NCBI RefSeq assembly: GCF_003228315.1
Contig: NZ_CP029693.1
Coordinates: 5,180,501 to 5,244,500, forward strand
Reading direction: 5' to 3'
DNA length: 64,000 nt
Origin: Pseudomonas putida
GTDB lineage: Bacteria; Pseudomonadota; Gammaproteobacteria; Pseudomonadales; Pseudomonadaceae
Numbering within the stretch: position 1 is the first letter of the stretch; each line of letters starts with the position of its first letter. Shown one piece after another: positions 33,551-41,837 of the stretch. Under the pieces are notes generated by a model, which worked only from the letters and a program-made list of their open reading frames with translations, had not been told where the DNA came from and did no database searches. The position numbers and the translations under genes were made by a program.

Positions 33551-34309
33551 ATGTCAAATCCAGGGATTGTTGCGTCCAAACCTTACGTTTCGCTGGGTCA
33601 TCGCCATGACGAGTTGTCGGCTCGTGGCTGGACGGTCCTGACCCCCGGCGAATTCGCCCATGACGTTGTCGGCACCTTGCATGAGTTCGGCCCGGTCATT
33701 CCGCAGTTCAACGGCCAGACGGCCTTTGCCATCACCCGCAAGCCGGGTTACGAAGACTTGCCGTATTCCCAGAGCATGAACGGCATCGGCCCGCACACCG
33801 AAGCGCCGGTGTACACACCGCCGCCGCGCTACCTGGCGCTGCATTGCCATCGCCAGGCAACCTGTGGCGGCGGGCATACGGGGTTGGTGGATGGCTATGA
33901 GTTTTTGAAGTCGCTGGAGCGCACCGAGCCCGAGTTGCGCGAGTGGCTGGATGACACGCCGGTGGAGTTCGTCGCCACCGCCAAGCCAGGTGAGCCGGCG
34001 CAAACGCGGGTCAAGGAATACATCCTCACGCCTACCGAAGACGGCGACATTTTCCGCTTCAGCTACAACCAGTTTCACTACGGCGATGTGAACCCTTCCA
34101 AGCAAGCGCTGGAGCAGTCCCAGGTGAGCAACAACAGCTCGCCGCTGGCCAAATTTGCGGTGCTCGGCGAGGCGTATTTCATCGAGCACAACACCCCGGT
34201 GCTGATCCCCGAAGGCTGCATGCTGATCTGGGATAACTGGCGGATGATCCACGCCCGCAGTCGATACACCGACCCGGCGCGGCACCTGACCCGCTACTGG
34301 CTGGCCTGA
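33551..34309 (+). CDS. TauD/TfdA-family Fe(II)/2-oxoglutarate oxygenase
   Basis: 252-aa jelly-roll oxygenase. The iron ligands are His82 and Glu84 (GIGPHTEAPVY, an HxE instead of the more common HxD) and the distal His234 in NWRMIHARSRYTD, with Arg248 or Arg244 for 2-oxoglutarate. It resembles TauD/SyrP-like hydroxylases used in tailoring amino acids. The presence of a carboxylate in the HxE triad argues for hydroxylation or desaturation, not halogenation. AGGA upstream of the ATG; 21 bp after the aminotransferase. Probably hydroxylates the amino-acid intermediate. Confidence 0.82.
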   Translation: MSNPGIVASKPYVSLGHRHDELSARGWTVLTPGEFAHDVVGTLHEFGPVIPQFNGQTAFAITRKPGYEDLPYSQSMNGIGPHTEAPVYTPPPRYLALHCHRQATCGGGHTGLVDGYEFLKSLERTEPELREWLDDTPVEFVATAKPGEPAQTRVKEYILTPTEDGDIFRFSYNQFHYGDVNPSKQALEQSQVSNNSSPLAKFAVLGEAYFIEHNTPVLIPEGCMLIWDNWRMIHARSRYTDPARHLTRYWLA

Positions 34310-34375
34310 TTCTTCCGTCGCTTTTTTTCTTCTGGCGTACCCGCGAGCGGGTACGCGTCCTACAGGTATCGCGTC

Positions 34376-35335
34376 ATGCAAACAGCAATCGAGATCGCCA
34401 AGGTCGATCATCAACTGGTCGTGCGGCTGAATCAGGCCTGGACCCGCCGGGCCACGGTCTGCTCACCCGAGAAGACTTCGGTCGAGGAGGTGTTCGACCC
34501 GTCCCGTCCGGACTACCCGCAACAGATGGTGCCGTTTTTCCACCACCCGAAATTCCAGGCCCTGAGCGACGAACTCAAGAGCAGCGTGGTGACCTGGGGC
34601 TGGATCGGCTACAACCTGCGCACCGTGACCGCCGAGGAACATGTGGTCAACCCGGCGCTGAGCGCCATTGCCAATCAATACCTGGGCAAGGACAACTGGC
34701 ATTTTCGCGAGGCCATGCAGCAGACCCTGATCGACGAGCACTACCACACGCTCATGCACTTGCGGGCCATCGAGCGAACCAAGCTGGAACGCGCGATCGA
34801 TCAGGAGCTGGACTTGCCGCCATCGGTGACCTATCTGCGGTTGCAGGCGTTGCGGGAAACCCTGGCCGAGCAATGGCAGAAAGACCTGGCGGCGATCACC
34901 TTTGCGGTGGTGGCCGAGATCAGCGTCAACGCTTATCTGGATCTGTTGGCGGATGACCAGAGCATCCAGCCGCAGAATCGCCGTGTCGCCGAGCTGCACA
35001 ACCGCGACGAATATGCCCACAGCAAGGTGCTCGCCGAAGTGGCCAAGGTCATGTACGCCAACATGCAGCCTGAGCAGCAGGCCTTTTTCGCACAGACCCT
35101 GTCGGTGGCCCTGAGTGCCTTTGTCGCCCAGGACTACTCGATGTGGGAGGCGATCCTGACCCAGCTCGGGGTCGGGGAGGCGGCGCAGATCATCGGCGAC
35201 ACCCGCGAGAGCAGCAAAAACGCGACCATCATGCGCGACTACAGCGGCCTGCATAAGCTGGCGCACGAACTGGGCATCAGCGAGCAGATCGACTTCGATT
35301 TCCGCCCGACCCTCAAATCCACTGCCGCCGCCTGA
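34376..35335 (+). CDS. AurF-type di-iron N-oxygenase
   Basis: 319-aa helical ferritin-like oxygenase of the AurF (p-aminobenzoate N-oxygenase) family. By eye, ligand spacing is as in AurF: Glu87/88 (TAEEH), Glu121 and His124 (IDEHYHTL), Glu181 (VVAEISVN), His208, Glu212 and His215 (LHNRDEYAHSKV); the gaps Glu121-His124, Glu181-His208, His208-Glu212 and Glu212-His215 equal those in AurF. Such enzymes oxidise an amine to hydroxylamine, nitroso or nitro. Homologues act on aliphatic amines in mangotoxin/pvf/fragin-type pathways. Here it probably N-oxidises an amino-acid-derived amine. 66 bp after the TauD-type gene. Confidence 0.85.
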   Translation: MQTAIEIAKVDHQLVVRLNQAWTRRATVCSPEKTSVEEVFDPSRPDYPQQMVPFFHHPKFQALSDELKSSVVTWGWIGYNLRTVTAEEHVVNPALSAIANQYLGKDNWHFREAMQQTLIDEHYHTLMHLRAIERTKLERAIDQELDLPPSVTYLRLQALRETLAEQWQKDLAAITFAVVAEISVNAYLDLLADDQSIQPQNRRVAELHNRDEYAHSKVLAEVAKVMYANMQPEQQAFFAQTLSVALSAFVAQDYSMWEAILTQLGVGEAAQIIGDTRESSKNATIMRDYSGLHKLAHELGISEQIDFDFRPTLKSTAAA

Positions 35336-35349
35336 ACCAGGAGAGTCGT

Positions 35350-36150
35350 ATGTCCGTTCCCGTGTACGAAGTGTTCGCCATCCGTGTCGGCGCCAATGCC
35401 CAGCGCACCGCCAAGGAGAACTTTCTTTACGATGCCTGCTGCGGTGATCCGAATGCGCCGATGCCGCTGGATTACTACTTCTGGGTGATCCGCAACGAGC
35501 AGCAAGTGGTCGTGGTCGACACCTGTTTTCAACCGGCCACGGCGGATCGGCGCAATCGTCAGATGTACCGCCTGCCGGAAGAATCCCTACGACAGCTGGA
35601 CATTGATCCGACGCAGGTCGAGCAATTGATCCTGACCCATTTGCACTGGGACCACGCCGGCAATATCGCGTTGTTTCCCAAGGCCACCGTGCACTTGCAA
35701 GAGGCGGAATTGCGCTTCTGCACCGGGCCGAAAATGACCCATCGCACGGTGAACAAAACCTACGAGGTCGAGGACGTGATGTCGGCACTGCCGCCGCTGT
35801 TCGAAGGGCGCATGCGCTTGCACCGGGGCACGGCCGAGGTACTGCCGGGCATCACGCTGCATGCGGTGGGCGGGCATACGCCGGGTAGCCAGGTGGTACG
35901 GGTCAATACCGCGCGGGGCTGGATCGTCCTGGCGTCAGACGCCGCGCACCTGTGGGTCAACATTCGTGAGCGCAGCCCGTTTCCGATTCTCGACGATCTG
36001 GCGCAAACCCTCGAAGCCTTCGCCGAAATCGATCGCCTAGCCGACAGCGAAGACCATGTCATCCCCGGCCACGACCCGCAGATCGCCGAGCGTTTTCCGC
36101 ATTGGAATGATGATCCGCATATCATCTGCCTCCACCAAAACCCAGCCTGA
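35350..36150 (+). CDS. Metallo-beta-lactamase-fold hydrolase (lactonase-like), last gene of the cluster
   Basis: 266-aa. Zinc motif HLHWDHAGN (His97, His99, Asp101, His102), then a further His in VGGHTPGSQ and Asp in LASDAAHL, and His in IPGHDPQ. The arrangement matches N-acyl-homoserine lactonase-like MBL proteins, although the substrate here could be a lactone, thioester, or oxidised pathway intermediate. AGGAG 5 nt before ATG; it begins 14 bp after the AurF-type gene. It could be a hydrolytic tailoring or self-protection step. Confidence 0.85.
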   Translation: MSVPVYEVFAIRVGANAQRTAKENFLYDACCGDPNAPMPLDYYFWVIRNEQQVVVVDTCFQPATADRRNRQMYRLPEESLRQLDIDPTQVEQLILTHLHWDHAGNIALFPKATVHLQEAELRFCTGPKMTHRTVNKTYEVEDVMSALPPLFEGRMRLHRGTAEVLPGITLHAVGGHTPGSQVVRVNTARGWIVLASDAAHLWVNIRERSPFPILDDLAQTLEAFAEIDRLADSEDHVIPGHDPQIAERFPHWNDDPHIICLHQNPA

Positions 36151-36156
36151 TCACTT

Positions 36157-36266
36157 CCCACTGTAGGAGCGAGCCTGCTCGCGATGGACGCCAGAACACC
36201 GCGGGGTATCAGGTTGCCAGCGTCATCGTTGACGACCATCGCGAGCAGGCTCGCTCCTACAGTGGG
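36157..36266. repeat. REPIN with reversed internal core
   Basis: Perfect inverted ends starting CCCACTGTAGGAGCG, with GCGTCATCGTTGACGACCAT, the reverse complement of the core in the 30321 copy. Between the cluster and MocR 2. Confidence 0.9.
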
Positions 36267-36272
36267 TATGCA

Positions 36273-37703
36273 TCAGCTTTGGGTTTTGAGGATCTGGCCA
36301 AGGGTCTGCAGCGCCTCATCAACCCTCGACGAATACGGCGCACCACAACCAATGCGCACAAAGTGATCGAACCGCTGGCCATTGGAAAAGATCCCGCCCG
36401 GGGAAATCTGGATCCCGCAATTCAACGCCTCGTGAAACAACGCCATGGACGAATGCTCACGGGGCAGTTCCACCCACAGCAAGGTCCCGCCCCGGGGATT
36501 GGTCGCCCGCGTGCCGGCGGGAAAGTAGCGCAGGATCGCCTCGCTCATTTGCTGGCGCTGCTGCGCGAGGGTAACGCGCAAACGCCGCAGGTAACGCTCA
36601 TAGGACGGCGTGCCCATGAACGCACTGACCGCCAGTTGCGACAGCGCCTCGCAGCCACGGGACTGGGTGTACTTGAGCATTTCCACGCGCTCATGCCACT
36701 TGCCGGCGCTGATCCAGCCCAGCCGCATGCCCGGTGCCAGGGTTTTGTTCAGCGAGGCGCAATAGATCACGCTGTCGTCCCGGTCCCAATGCTTGAGGGT
36801 GGACAGCGGCTGCTCGGTGTCGACCAGATCGCCATAGGTGTCGTCCTCGATCAGCACGACTTCGTGTTCGGCGCACAGCTGCACCAGTCGCGCCTTGTTG
36901 GCGTCGGGCATGATGCTGCCCAGCGGGTTGTGCAGGTTGGGAATGACGATCAACGCCTTGATCCGCTCCGGGCCGTGCAGCACCTGTTCGAGAGCCGATA
37001 GTTTGATACCGACCTGGCTCGACGCCGGCACTTCCAGCACTCGCAGGTTCAGGCTTTCGAGAATTTGCAGCAGTCCGTAAAAGGTCGGCGACTCCACCGC
37101 CACGGTATCGCCCGGACGCGTCACCGCCCGCAACGCCAGGGTGATGGCCTCGGTGGCGCCGTTGGTGATCACGATGCGTTCGGCGCTCAGGTGGGTTTTG
37201 CTGGTCAGCGCGCGACGGGCCAGCACGTTGCGTAGCGCGATATTGCCGGCGGTCGATCCCGAGGTCTCGAACAGATGCTGATCCTGGCGCAAGGCCTTGA
37301 TCATGTTGTCCTGCAGGGTCTTGATCGGATACAGCTGCGGTGCGCAGTAGGCGCTGGCGAAATTGACCTTCACCGTCGCCCGTTGGCTGGCCTTGAGCAC
37401 TGCCGACACCTGTTCGTGAATGCCCACGTAGACACCGGTGTCCAGCGGCGGGGGCAGGGCGGTCGGCGCGGGTTTGGCGGGGGTGTCGGGCTGGCGGATG
37501 TAGTTGCCGGAGCGGGGGCGGGCTTCCAGTACGCCGTAGTCTTCCAGTTCCCGGCAGACCTGCACCGCGGTTGACAGGCTGACCGCGTGTTTTTCCATCA
37601 TCAGCCGAATCGAGGGGAAACGTTCACCGGTTTTCAGGGTGCCGCTGCGGATGGCGTCCAGGTAGTGATTGGCCAGTTGGCGGTACAACGGAGTCGTGTT
37701 CAT
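36273..37703 (-). CDS. MocR-type regulator 2 (GntR winged helix fused to aminotransferase-I fold)
   Basis: 476-aa with N-terminal GntR HTH (about 8-70: ANHYLDAIRSGTLKTGERFP, MMEKHAVSLSTAVQVCRELE) and an aminotransferase-I domain (about 110-475) with PLP lysine in YCASLNKTLAPGMRLGWIS. It lies at the far end of the ten-gene cluster, convergent to it, with the other MocR at the near end. A perfect 10-bp inverted repeat abuts its start codon. It may control the cluster or only itself. Paralogous but not a close duplicate of the first MocR. Confidence 0.9.
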   Translation of the reverse strand: MNTTPLYRQLANHYLDAIRSGTLKTGERFPSIRLMMEKHAVSLSTAVQVCRELEDYGVLEARPRSGNYIRQPDTPAKPAPTALPPPLDTGVYVGIHEQVSAVLKASQRATVKVNFASAYCAPQLYPIKTLQDNMIKALRQDQHLFETSGSTAGNIALRNVLARRALTSKTHLSAERIVITNGATEAITLALRAVTRPGDTVAVESPTFYGLLQILESLNLRVLEVPASSQVGIKLSALEQVLHGPERIKALIVIPNLHNPLGSIMPDANKARLVQLCAEHEVVLIEDDTYGDLVDTEQPLSTLKHWDRDDSVIYCASLNKTLAPGMRLGWISAGKWHERVEMLKYTQSRGCEALSQLAVSAFMGTPSYERYLRRLRVTLAQQRQQMSEAILRYFPAGTRATNPRGGTLLWVELPREHSSMALFHEALNCGIQISPGGIFSNGQRFDHFVRIGCGAPYSSRVDEALQTLGQILKTQS

Positions 37704-37704
37704 G

Positions 37705-37735
37705 ATGACCTCAGCAGTTGCACCACTGAGGTCAT
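37705..37735 (-). promoter_or_regulatory. Perfect inverted repeat at the MocR 2 start (putative operator)
   Basis: ATGACCTCAG (37705-37714) and CTGAGGTCAT (37726-37735), 11-bp spacer, immediately upstream of the start codon; fits an autorepression site. Confidence 0.6.
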
Positions 37736-37862
37736 TGGCTGGAAAGTGAACCGGCTCCCCAACCTTAATCTGAGCGGGCGGACCCGTGGTGCTGTTGGGT
37801 GAAGGGAAGTACTGCTGTCGATACTGGAAGATTAATCACGGATTTGCCCGAATCGCAGGCAA

Positions 37863-37890
37863 TAAAAAGCCCCGCTCTGGGGCGGGGCTC
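37863..37890 (-). terminator. Terminator of the unknown 234-aa gene
   Basis: GCCCCGC / GCGGGGC stem, with AAAAA on the plus strand giving a U run on the leftward transcript. Confidence 0.82.
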
Positions 37891-37905
37891 TTGGGGGTAC
37901 AGCGA

Positions 37906-38610
37906 TTACTGGGCGGCGATGCTGTAGCCGTCGAATGCCGTCTGCTGTTGCAGCGCGGTGATGATGTTCTTGCGGTTGGCGGCTTGTTCGGCGCCGCTGT
38001 TGTCGAGGAAGGTTTCGCTTTCCAGCTCCGCTTCTTCGCCTTCACCGACGAAGGTGAAGCCGAGGAACTCCAGGGCTTCGCGGTCAACGTTCAGGCGCGA
38101 GCGCGGGGTGCGCAGGGGCAGGGTGACGCTGATGCCGTCCTTGCTGATGGTGAACACTTCGGCTTCTTTCTTGGCGCGTGCCGCCTTGCTCTTGCCGCCG
38201 CTCGGGTTGCTGATGGCCTGGTGCGTCTGGTTCAGCACTTTCAGCGCCAGACCGTAGACGATTTCCTGGAAGGCCGGGTCGTCCTTGAAGCTCGACAGGA
38301 TGCGGCTGATCGGGAACTTGCTGCTCAGGTCTTCCAGCGCGGCGATATCGGCCGCTTCGGCGTCCTTGAGTTGCTTGAGCTGGCCCATCAATTCATAGGC
38401 CTTGTCGTCGTCGAAGCTGTCATGGGCCTGGCGGATCGCGGCGCGCAGCTCGCGAATCTGCTCGCTTTCGCGGGTGGACTGGAAAGCGTCCAGCACCATC
38501 TCGCTGATGGTTTTGGCCTGGGGGACGTGTTGTGAAAGATTGATGGAGTTTTCGTATTCCGCTTTGGACGACAGGGTGACTACGGTTTCAGCGGTGTTGG
38601 AATCGGACAT
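37906..38610 (-). CDS. Conserved protein of unknown function
   Basis: 234-aa soluble protein. The N-terminal half is helical and probably coiled-coil (residues about 30-100, rich in Glu/Gln/Lys: TRESEQIRELRAAIRQAHDS, MGQLKQLKDAEA). A basic stretch GGKSKAARAKKEAE follows, and the C-terminal part looks like a small beta domain (ISKDGISVTLPLRTPRSRLN). No known domain recognised. It stands alone with its own terminator and a REPIN upstream. Confidence 0.6.
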   Translation of the reverse strand: MSDSNTAETVVTLSSKAEYENSINLSQHVPQAKTISEMVLDAFQSTRESEQIRELRAAIRQAHDSFDDDKAYELMGQLKQLKDAEAADIAALEDLSSKFPISRILSSFKDDPAFQEIVYGLALKVLNQTHQAISNPSGGKSKAARAKKEAEVFTISKDGISVTLPLRTPRSRLNVDREALEFLGFTFVGEGEEAELESETFLDNSGAEQAANRKNIITALQQQTAFDGYSIAAQ

Positions 38611-38733
38611 TGAAATTTCACTACTTTGTTCAGCTTGAATAGGGGGAAAAAGCGTAGGGGCTTTTTCGGGCCGACTAATCTATTGGACCGGGGCGGCAAT
38701 GTCACGACCCGGCTGGCCACCGGTCAAGATTTT

Positions 38734-38847
38734 GCTTTTCTGTAGGAGCAAAGCTTGCTCGCGATGGACGTTAACGATGACGCTGGCAGCCTGAAACCCC
38801 GCGGCGCCCTCTCGTCCATCGCGAGCAAGCTTTGCTCCCACAGAAAA
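38734..38847. repeat. REPIN (CAAAGCTTG variant) with internal TTAACGATGACGC core
   Basis: Ends TCTGTAGGAGCAAAGCTTGC and its inverse; the spacer carries ACGTTAACGATGACGC. It fills most of the 303-bp gap between neighbouring genes. Confidence 0.9.
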
Positions 38848-38861
38848 GATTCAAGCGCAAA

Positions 38862-38900
38862 AACAAAAAAGCCCCGCGTTCATGACGAAGCGGGGCTTTG
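38862..38900 (-). terminator. Terminator of the leftward ABC transporter operon
   Basis: GCCCCGC / GCGGGGC stem; AAACAAAAAA on the plus strand gives the U run for the leftward transcript ending at 38914. Confidence 0.85.
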
Positions 38901-38913
38901 TGTTGAGGTGTGA

Positions 38914-39741
38914 TCAGGGGTGCAACAGCTTCTGCGCCCGCTTGTCCGCCAGATGCTGAACCACCAACCGGCCAATCAGCACCGCCAGGGTCAGGCTGAT
39001 CAGGATCACCGAGATTGCCGCGACGCTCGGGTCAACGTTATCGCGCAGGCCGCTCCAGATGCGTTTGGGCAAGGTGTCGACGTTGACGCTGGTGATGAAC
39101 AGGGTCACCGCCACTTCTTCCCACGACAAAGCGAAACCCAACAGCGCGGTGGAAGCCAGGCCCAGTTTCAGGTTCGGCAGGATCACCATGAAGGTGGTCT
39201 GCATCAGGCTGGCGCCGAGGTTGCGCGAGGCCAGTTCGATGCGCCGGTCAATCTGGCTCAAGGCAACCAGCATGGTCACCACGCCATACGGCACCACCAT
39301 GATCACGTGGGCAATCACCACGCCGGTCAGGGTGTCGTAGCCCATGCCAGGCGCGTAGCGGCCGAGCTTGGTTTCCATGAAGTACAGCACCAGCGCGGAA
39401 ATCACCGGCGGAATCGCCATTGGCAACAGCACCAGACCGATCAGCGCCGTGGCCAGCTTGGAGCGCATGTACCAGATGCCGAGGCTGAAACTGGCCGCCA
39501 GCAAGGTGGCGATGATGCTGGTGGCGAAGGCGATGGTCAGACTCTGGCTGATCGCGTGGAACCAGTCCGGGTTGCTCACCAGCGCCTCGTAGTGACGCAG
39601 CGACCAGTTGCCTTCGGGCATCGACAGGAAGCGTTTGCTGGTGAACGACACCGGAATGACCGTCAGCAGCGGGAACAGCATGAAGGCCATGGCGACCACG
39701 GCCAGCAGCCGGGTACTCGGGCTTGTGCGATGGGTATTCAT
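38914..39741 (-). CDS. ABC transporter permease (PotC/PotI type)
   Basis: 275-aa inner-membrane permease with six hydrophobic helices and the binding-protein-dependent transport motif EAA-like loop (LASRNLGASLMQTTFMVILP NL, about 170-192). It resembles PotC/PotI spermidine/putrescine permeases. With the second permease, ATPase and binding protein it forms an importer for a small nitrogenous compound. It is the last gene of a leftward four-gene set. Confidence 0.9.
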   Translation of the reverse strand: MNTHRTSPSTRLLAVVAMAFMLFPLLTVIPVSFTSKRFLSMPEGNWSLRHYEALVSNPDWFHAISQSLTIAFATSIIATLLAASFSLGIWYMRSKLATALIGLVLLPMAIPPVISALVLYFMETKLGRYAPGMGYDTLTGVVIAHVIMVVPYGVVTMLVALSQIDRRIELASRNLGASLMQTTFMVILPNLKLGLASTALLGFALSWEEVAVTLFITSVNVDTLPKRIWSGLRDNVDPSVAAISVILISLTLAVLIGRLVVQHLADKRAQKLLHP

Positions 39742-39748
39742 AATGTTC

Positions 39749-40621
39749 TCAGCCTACCAGTCGATTCACGCGTGTCATTTTCAACAGCACCCAGATCAAT
39801 GCACTGACCAGGGCCAGCAGCACCACGCTCAGCGCCGCGCCCAGGCCCCAGTTGCTGGTCTGGAACATCTGCAGGAACACGTACTCGGCGATCATCACCG
39901 TTTGCCCGCCGCCCAACAGCACCGGGGTGATGAAGAAGCCCAGACAGAACACAAAGACCATGATGAACGCGCCGAGCATGCCCGGCAGGGTCTGCGGCAG
40001 CAGCACTTGCCAGAAGGTGCGCAGGGCGCCGGCACCCAGGCCACGGGACGCCATGAGCACGCGCTGGTCCAGCTGGCGCATGGTCGACAGCAGCGGGAAC
40101 ACCGCATACGGGATCATCACGTGGAGCATGCCGATGACCACGCCGATCTCGTTGCGGCTCAATTGCAGCGGCTGATCGATCAGGCCCATGCCCATCAGGC
40201 TGTTGTTCAGCACGCCATTACTGCGCAGGGTGATCAACCAGCCAAAGGCGCGCACCAGCACGGAAATCCAGAACGGGATGAAGATGCAGATCTCCACCAC
40301 GCGCTGCCAGAACGGTGGGCTGAACACCCAGCAGTAGGCCAGCAGATAGCCGATCACCAGGGCCAGCAAACTCACGGTCATACACAGGCGCAGGGTGCGC
40401 CAGAGCATTTCGTGGATCGCAGGATCCGTCGCGATGCGCTGGTATTGCTCGATGCCCGGGGTGGGCAGCGTGAAGCTCCAGCCGACCACGCCAAGGAACG
40501 GCAGCACATAGAAGACCAACAGCAGCACCGGCAACGGAAACAGCAGCAGGCCACGCTCCAGGCCCGGCGAACTGAAGCGGGGCTTGGGGCTGGAGAGGGT
40601 CGAGGTCAGGGTCGTAGTCAT
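39749..40621 (-). CDS. ABC transporter permease (PotB/PotH type)
   Basis: 290-aa permease with six hydrophobic helices and EAA-type loop (LMASRGLGAGALRTFWQVLL). It resembles PotB/PotH. It precedes the other permease by 7 bp, so the two are co-expressed. Substrate unknown; see the binding protein. Confidence 0.9.
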   Translation of the reverse strand: MTTTLTSTLSSPKPRFSSPGLERGLLLFPLPVLLLVFYVLPFLGVVGWSFTLPTPGIEQYQRIATDPAIHEMLWRTLRLCMTVSLLALVIGYLLAYCWVFSPPFWQRVVEICIFIPFWISVLVRAFGWLITLRSNGVLNNSLMGMGLIDQPLQLSRNEIGVVIGMLHVMIPYAVFPLLSTMRQLDQRVLMASRGLGAGALRTFWQVLLPQTLPGMLGAFIMVFVFCLGFFITPVLLGGGQTVMIAEYVFLQMFQTSNWGLGAALSVVLLALVSALIWVLLKMTRVNRLVG

Positions 40622-40631
40622 GGTCTGAGGC

Positions 40632-41744
40632 TCACTTGGACAACCGCGTCAGATACTCTTCCAGAGCCTTGGAGTAGTTGTCGGCATACCACTGGGCGTT
40701 GAGGGCGATCTGTTTTTTCAGGTTCTCCTCGGAGGCACAGTTGGCCTTGAGTTGCTCGGCCGACATCAGTTTCTCGGTGGCGCTGTTGGACGGGCCGTTG
40801 CCCAGCAGTTCAAACAGTTTGAGCTGGCCGTCAGGCTGCAAGGCGTGCTGGATGTATTGCATGGCAGGCTGGGTGCCGGCCGGGTTGCCCGACAGCACCG
40901 CCCAGCTGCTGGAGTTGATGAAACCGTTGTCGAAGCTCCAGCGCACGCGGTTGTCGGTGTCTTCGCTGAGCAGCTTGGCGCGGGTGTGCCAGATCGCGCC
41001 CACCGACACTTCGCCATCGACCATCAGTTGCTGGCTCTCGGCGCCCGAGCTCCAGAACGACAGCACGTGGGGCTTGATCTCGTCGATCTTCTTCATCGCC
41101 CGTGGTACGTCCAGCGGGTACAGCTGATCGGCCGGTACGCCGTCGGCCAGCAGCGCCGCTTCGAGCATGCCGTTCATCCACTTGTACAAGGTGCGCTTGC
41201 CGGGGAATTTCTTCACGTCCCAGAAATCCGCCCAGGTCTTCGGCCCGTTGTCACCGAACTTGGCGCTGTCCCAGGCCATCACGTAGCTGAACTGGTAGCT
41301 GGCGATGCCGAAGTCGGAAGCCAGTGCCGGCGCTACCTGATCGCGCTTGATGACGTTGTAGTCCAGCGGTTGCAGTATCTTTTCCCGGCCCAGCACGATG
41401 GCGCTGTAGCTCTCGACGTCGACCACGTCCCAGCTTGGTTGACCGCTGGCCAGTTGCGAGCGGATCGCGCCCTCGGTGGGACCAGCGCCGTCGATGCGCA
41501 CCTGGATGCCGGTGTTCTTGGTGAAGGTGTCGGTCCACGCCGATTTGAAGGCATTCAGGGCGTCGCCACCCCAGTTGACCACCACCAGCGGCTTGTCCGC
41601 CGACCAGCTGATGCCACTGCGCAACGCCAGCGGTACGGCAGCCAGCAAGCCCATGGCCTGGATGAAGGTACGACGGTTGATCTGACCGTCGCGGGCCTTT
41701 TCGATGAGCACTTCGATGCAGTCTTGTTGATGGTCCTGGCGCAT
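40632..41744 (-). CDS. Periplasmic binding protein of polyamine-type ABC importer, Tat-exported
   Basis: 370-aa, family PotD/PotF (extracellular solute-binding protein 1/8 type). The N-terminus has a twin-arginine signal (INRRTFIQAMGLLAAVPLAL, Arg pair about residues 25-26), unusual for this class and implying export after folding. The mature part starts near ADKPLVVVNWGGDALNAF. The TTG at 41753 is an alternative start; ATG 41744 was chosen. It delivers a cationic or amino ligand to the permeases. It lies 93 bp downstream of the ATPase gene. Confidence 0.88.
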   Translation of the reverse strand: MRQDHQQDCIEVLIEKARDGQINRRTFIQAMGLLAAVPLALRSGISWSADKPLVVVNWGGDALNAFKSAWTDTFTKNTGIQVRIDGAGPTEGAIRSQLASGQPSWDVVDVESYSAIVLGREKILQPLDYNVIKRDQVAPALASDFGIASYQFSYVMAWDSAKFGDNGPKTWADFWDVKKFPGKRTLYKWMNGMLEAALLADGVPADQLYPLDVPRAMKKIDEIKPHVLSFWSSGAESQQLMVDGEVSVGAIWHTRAKLLSEDTDNRVRWSFDNGFINSSSWAVLSGNPAGTQPAMQYIQHALQPDGQLKLFELLGNGPSNSATEKLMSAEQLKANCASEENLKKQIALNAQWYADNYSKALEEYLTRLSK

Positions 41745-41837
41745 GGGGGGCAAGTCCTCAAGCGGCGGGTGCCTCGTTGGGCGCCGGCCTTTTTGTTGTC
41801 ATTGGAAGAGAGCTTTGTGATGCGGATGCTTTTTGAT

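Noticed and set aside
26796..36150. Assignment to mangotoxin/pvf, fragin, FVG or beta-ethynylserine clusters
   Set aside because: Shared enzyme classes (AurF-like, ATP-grasp, MFS) are present, but the defining NRPS, formyltransferase or halogenase genes are absent, and a KamA-type enzyme is not part of those.
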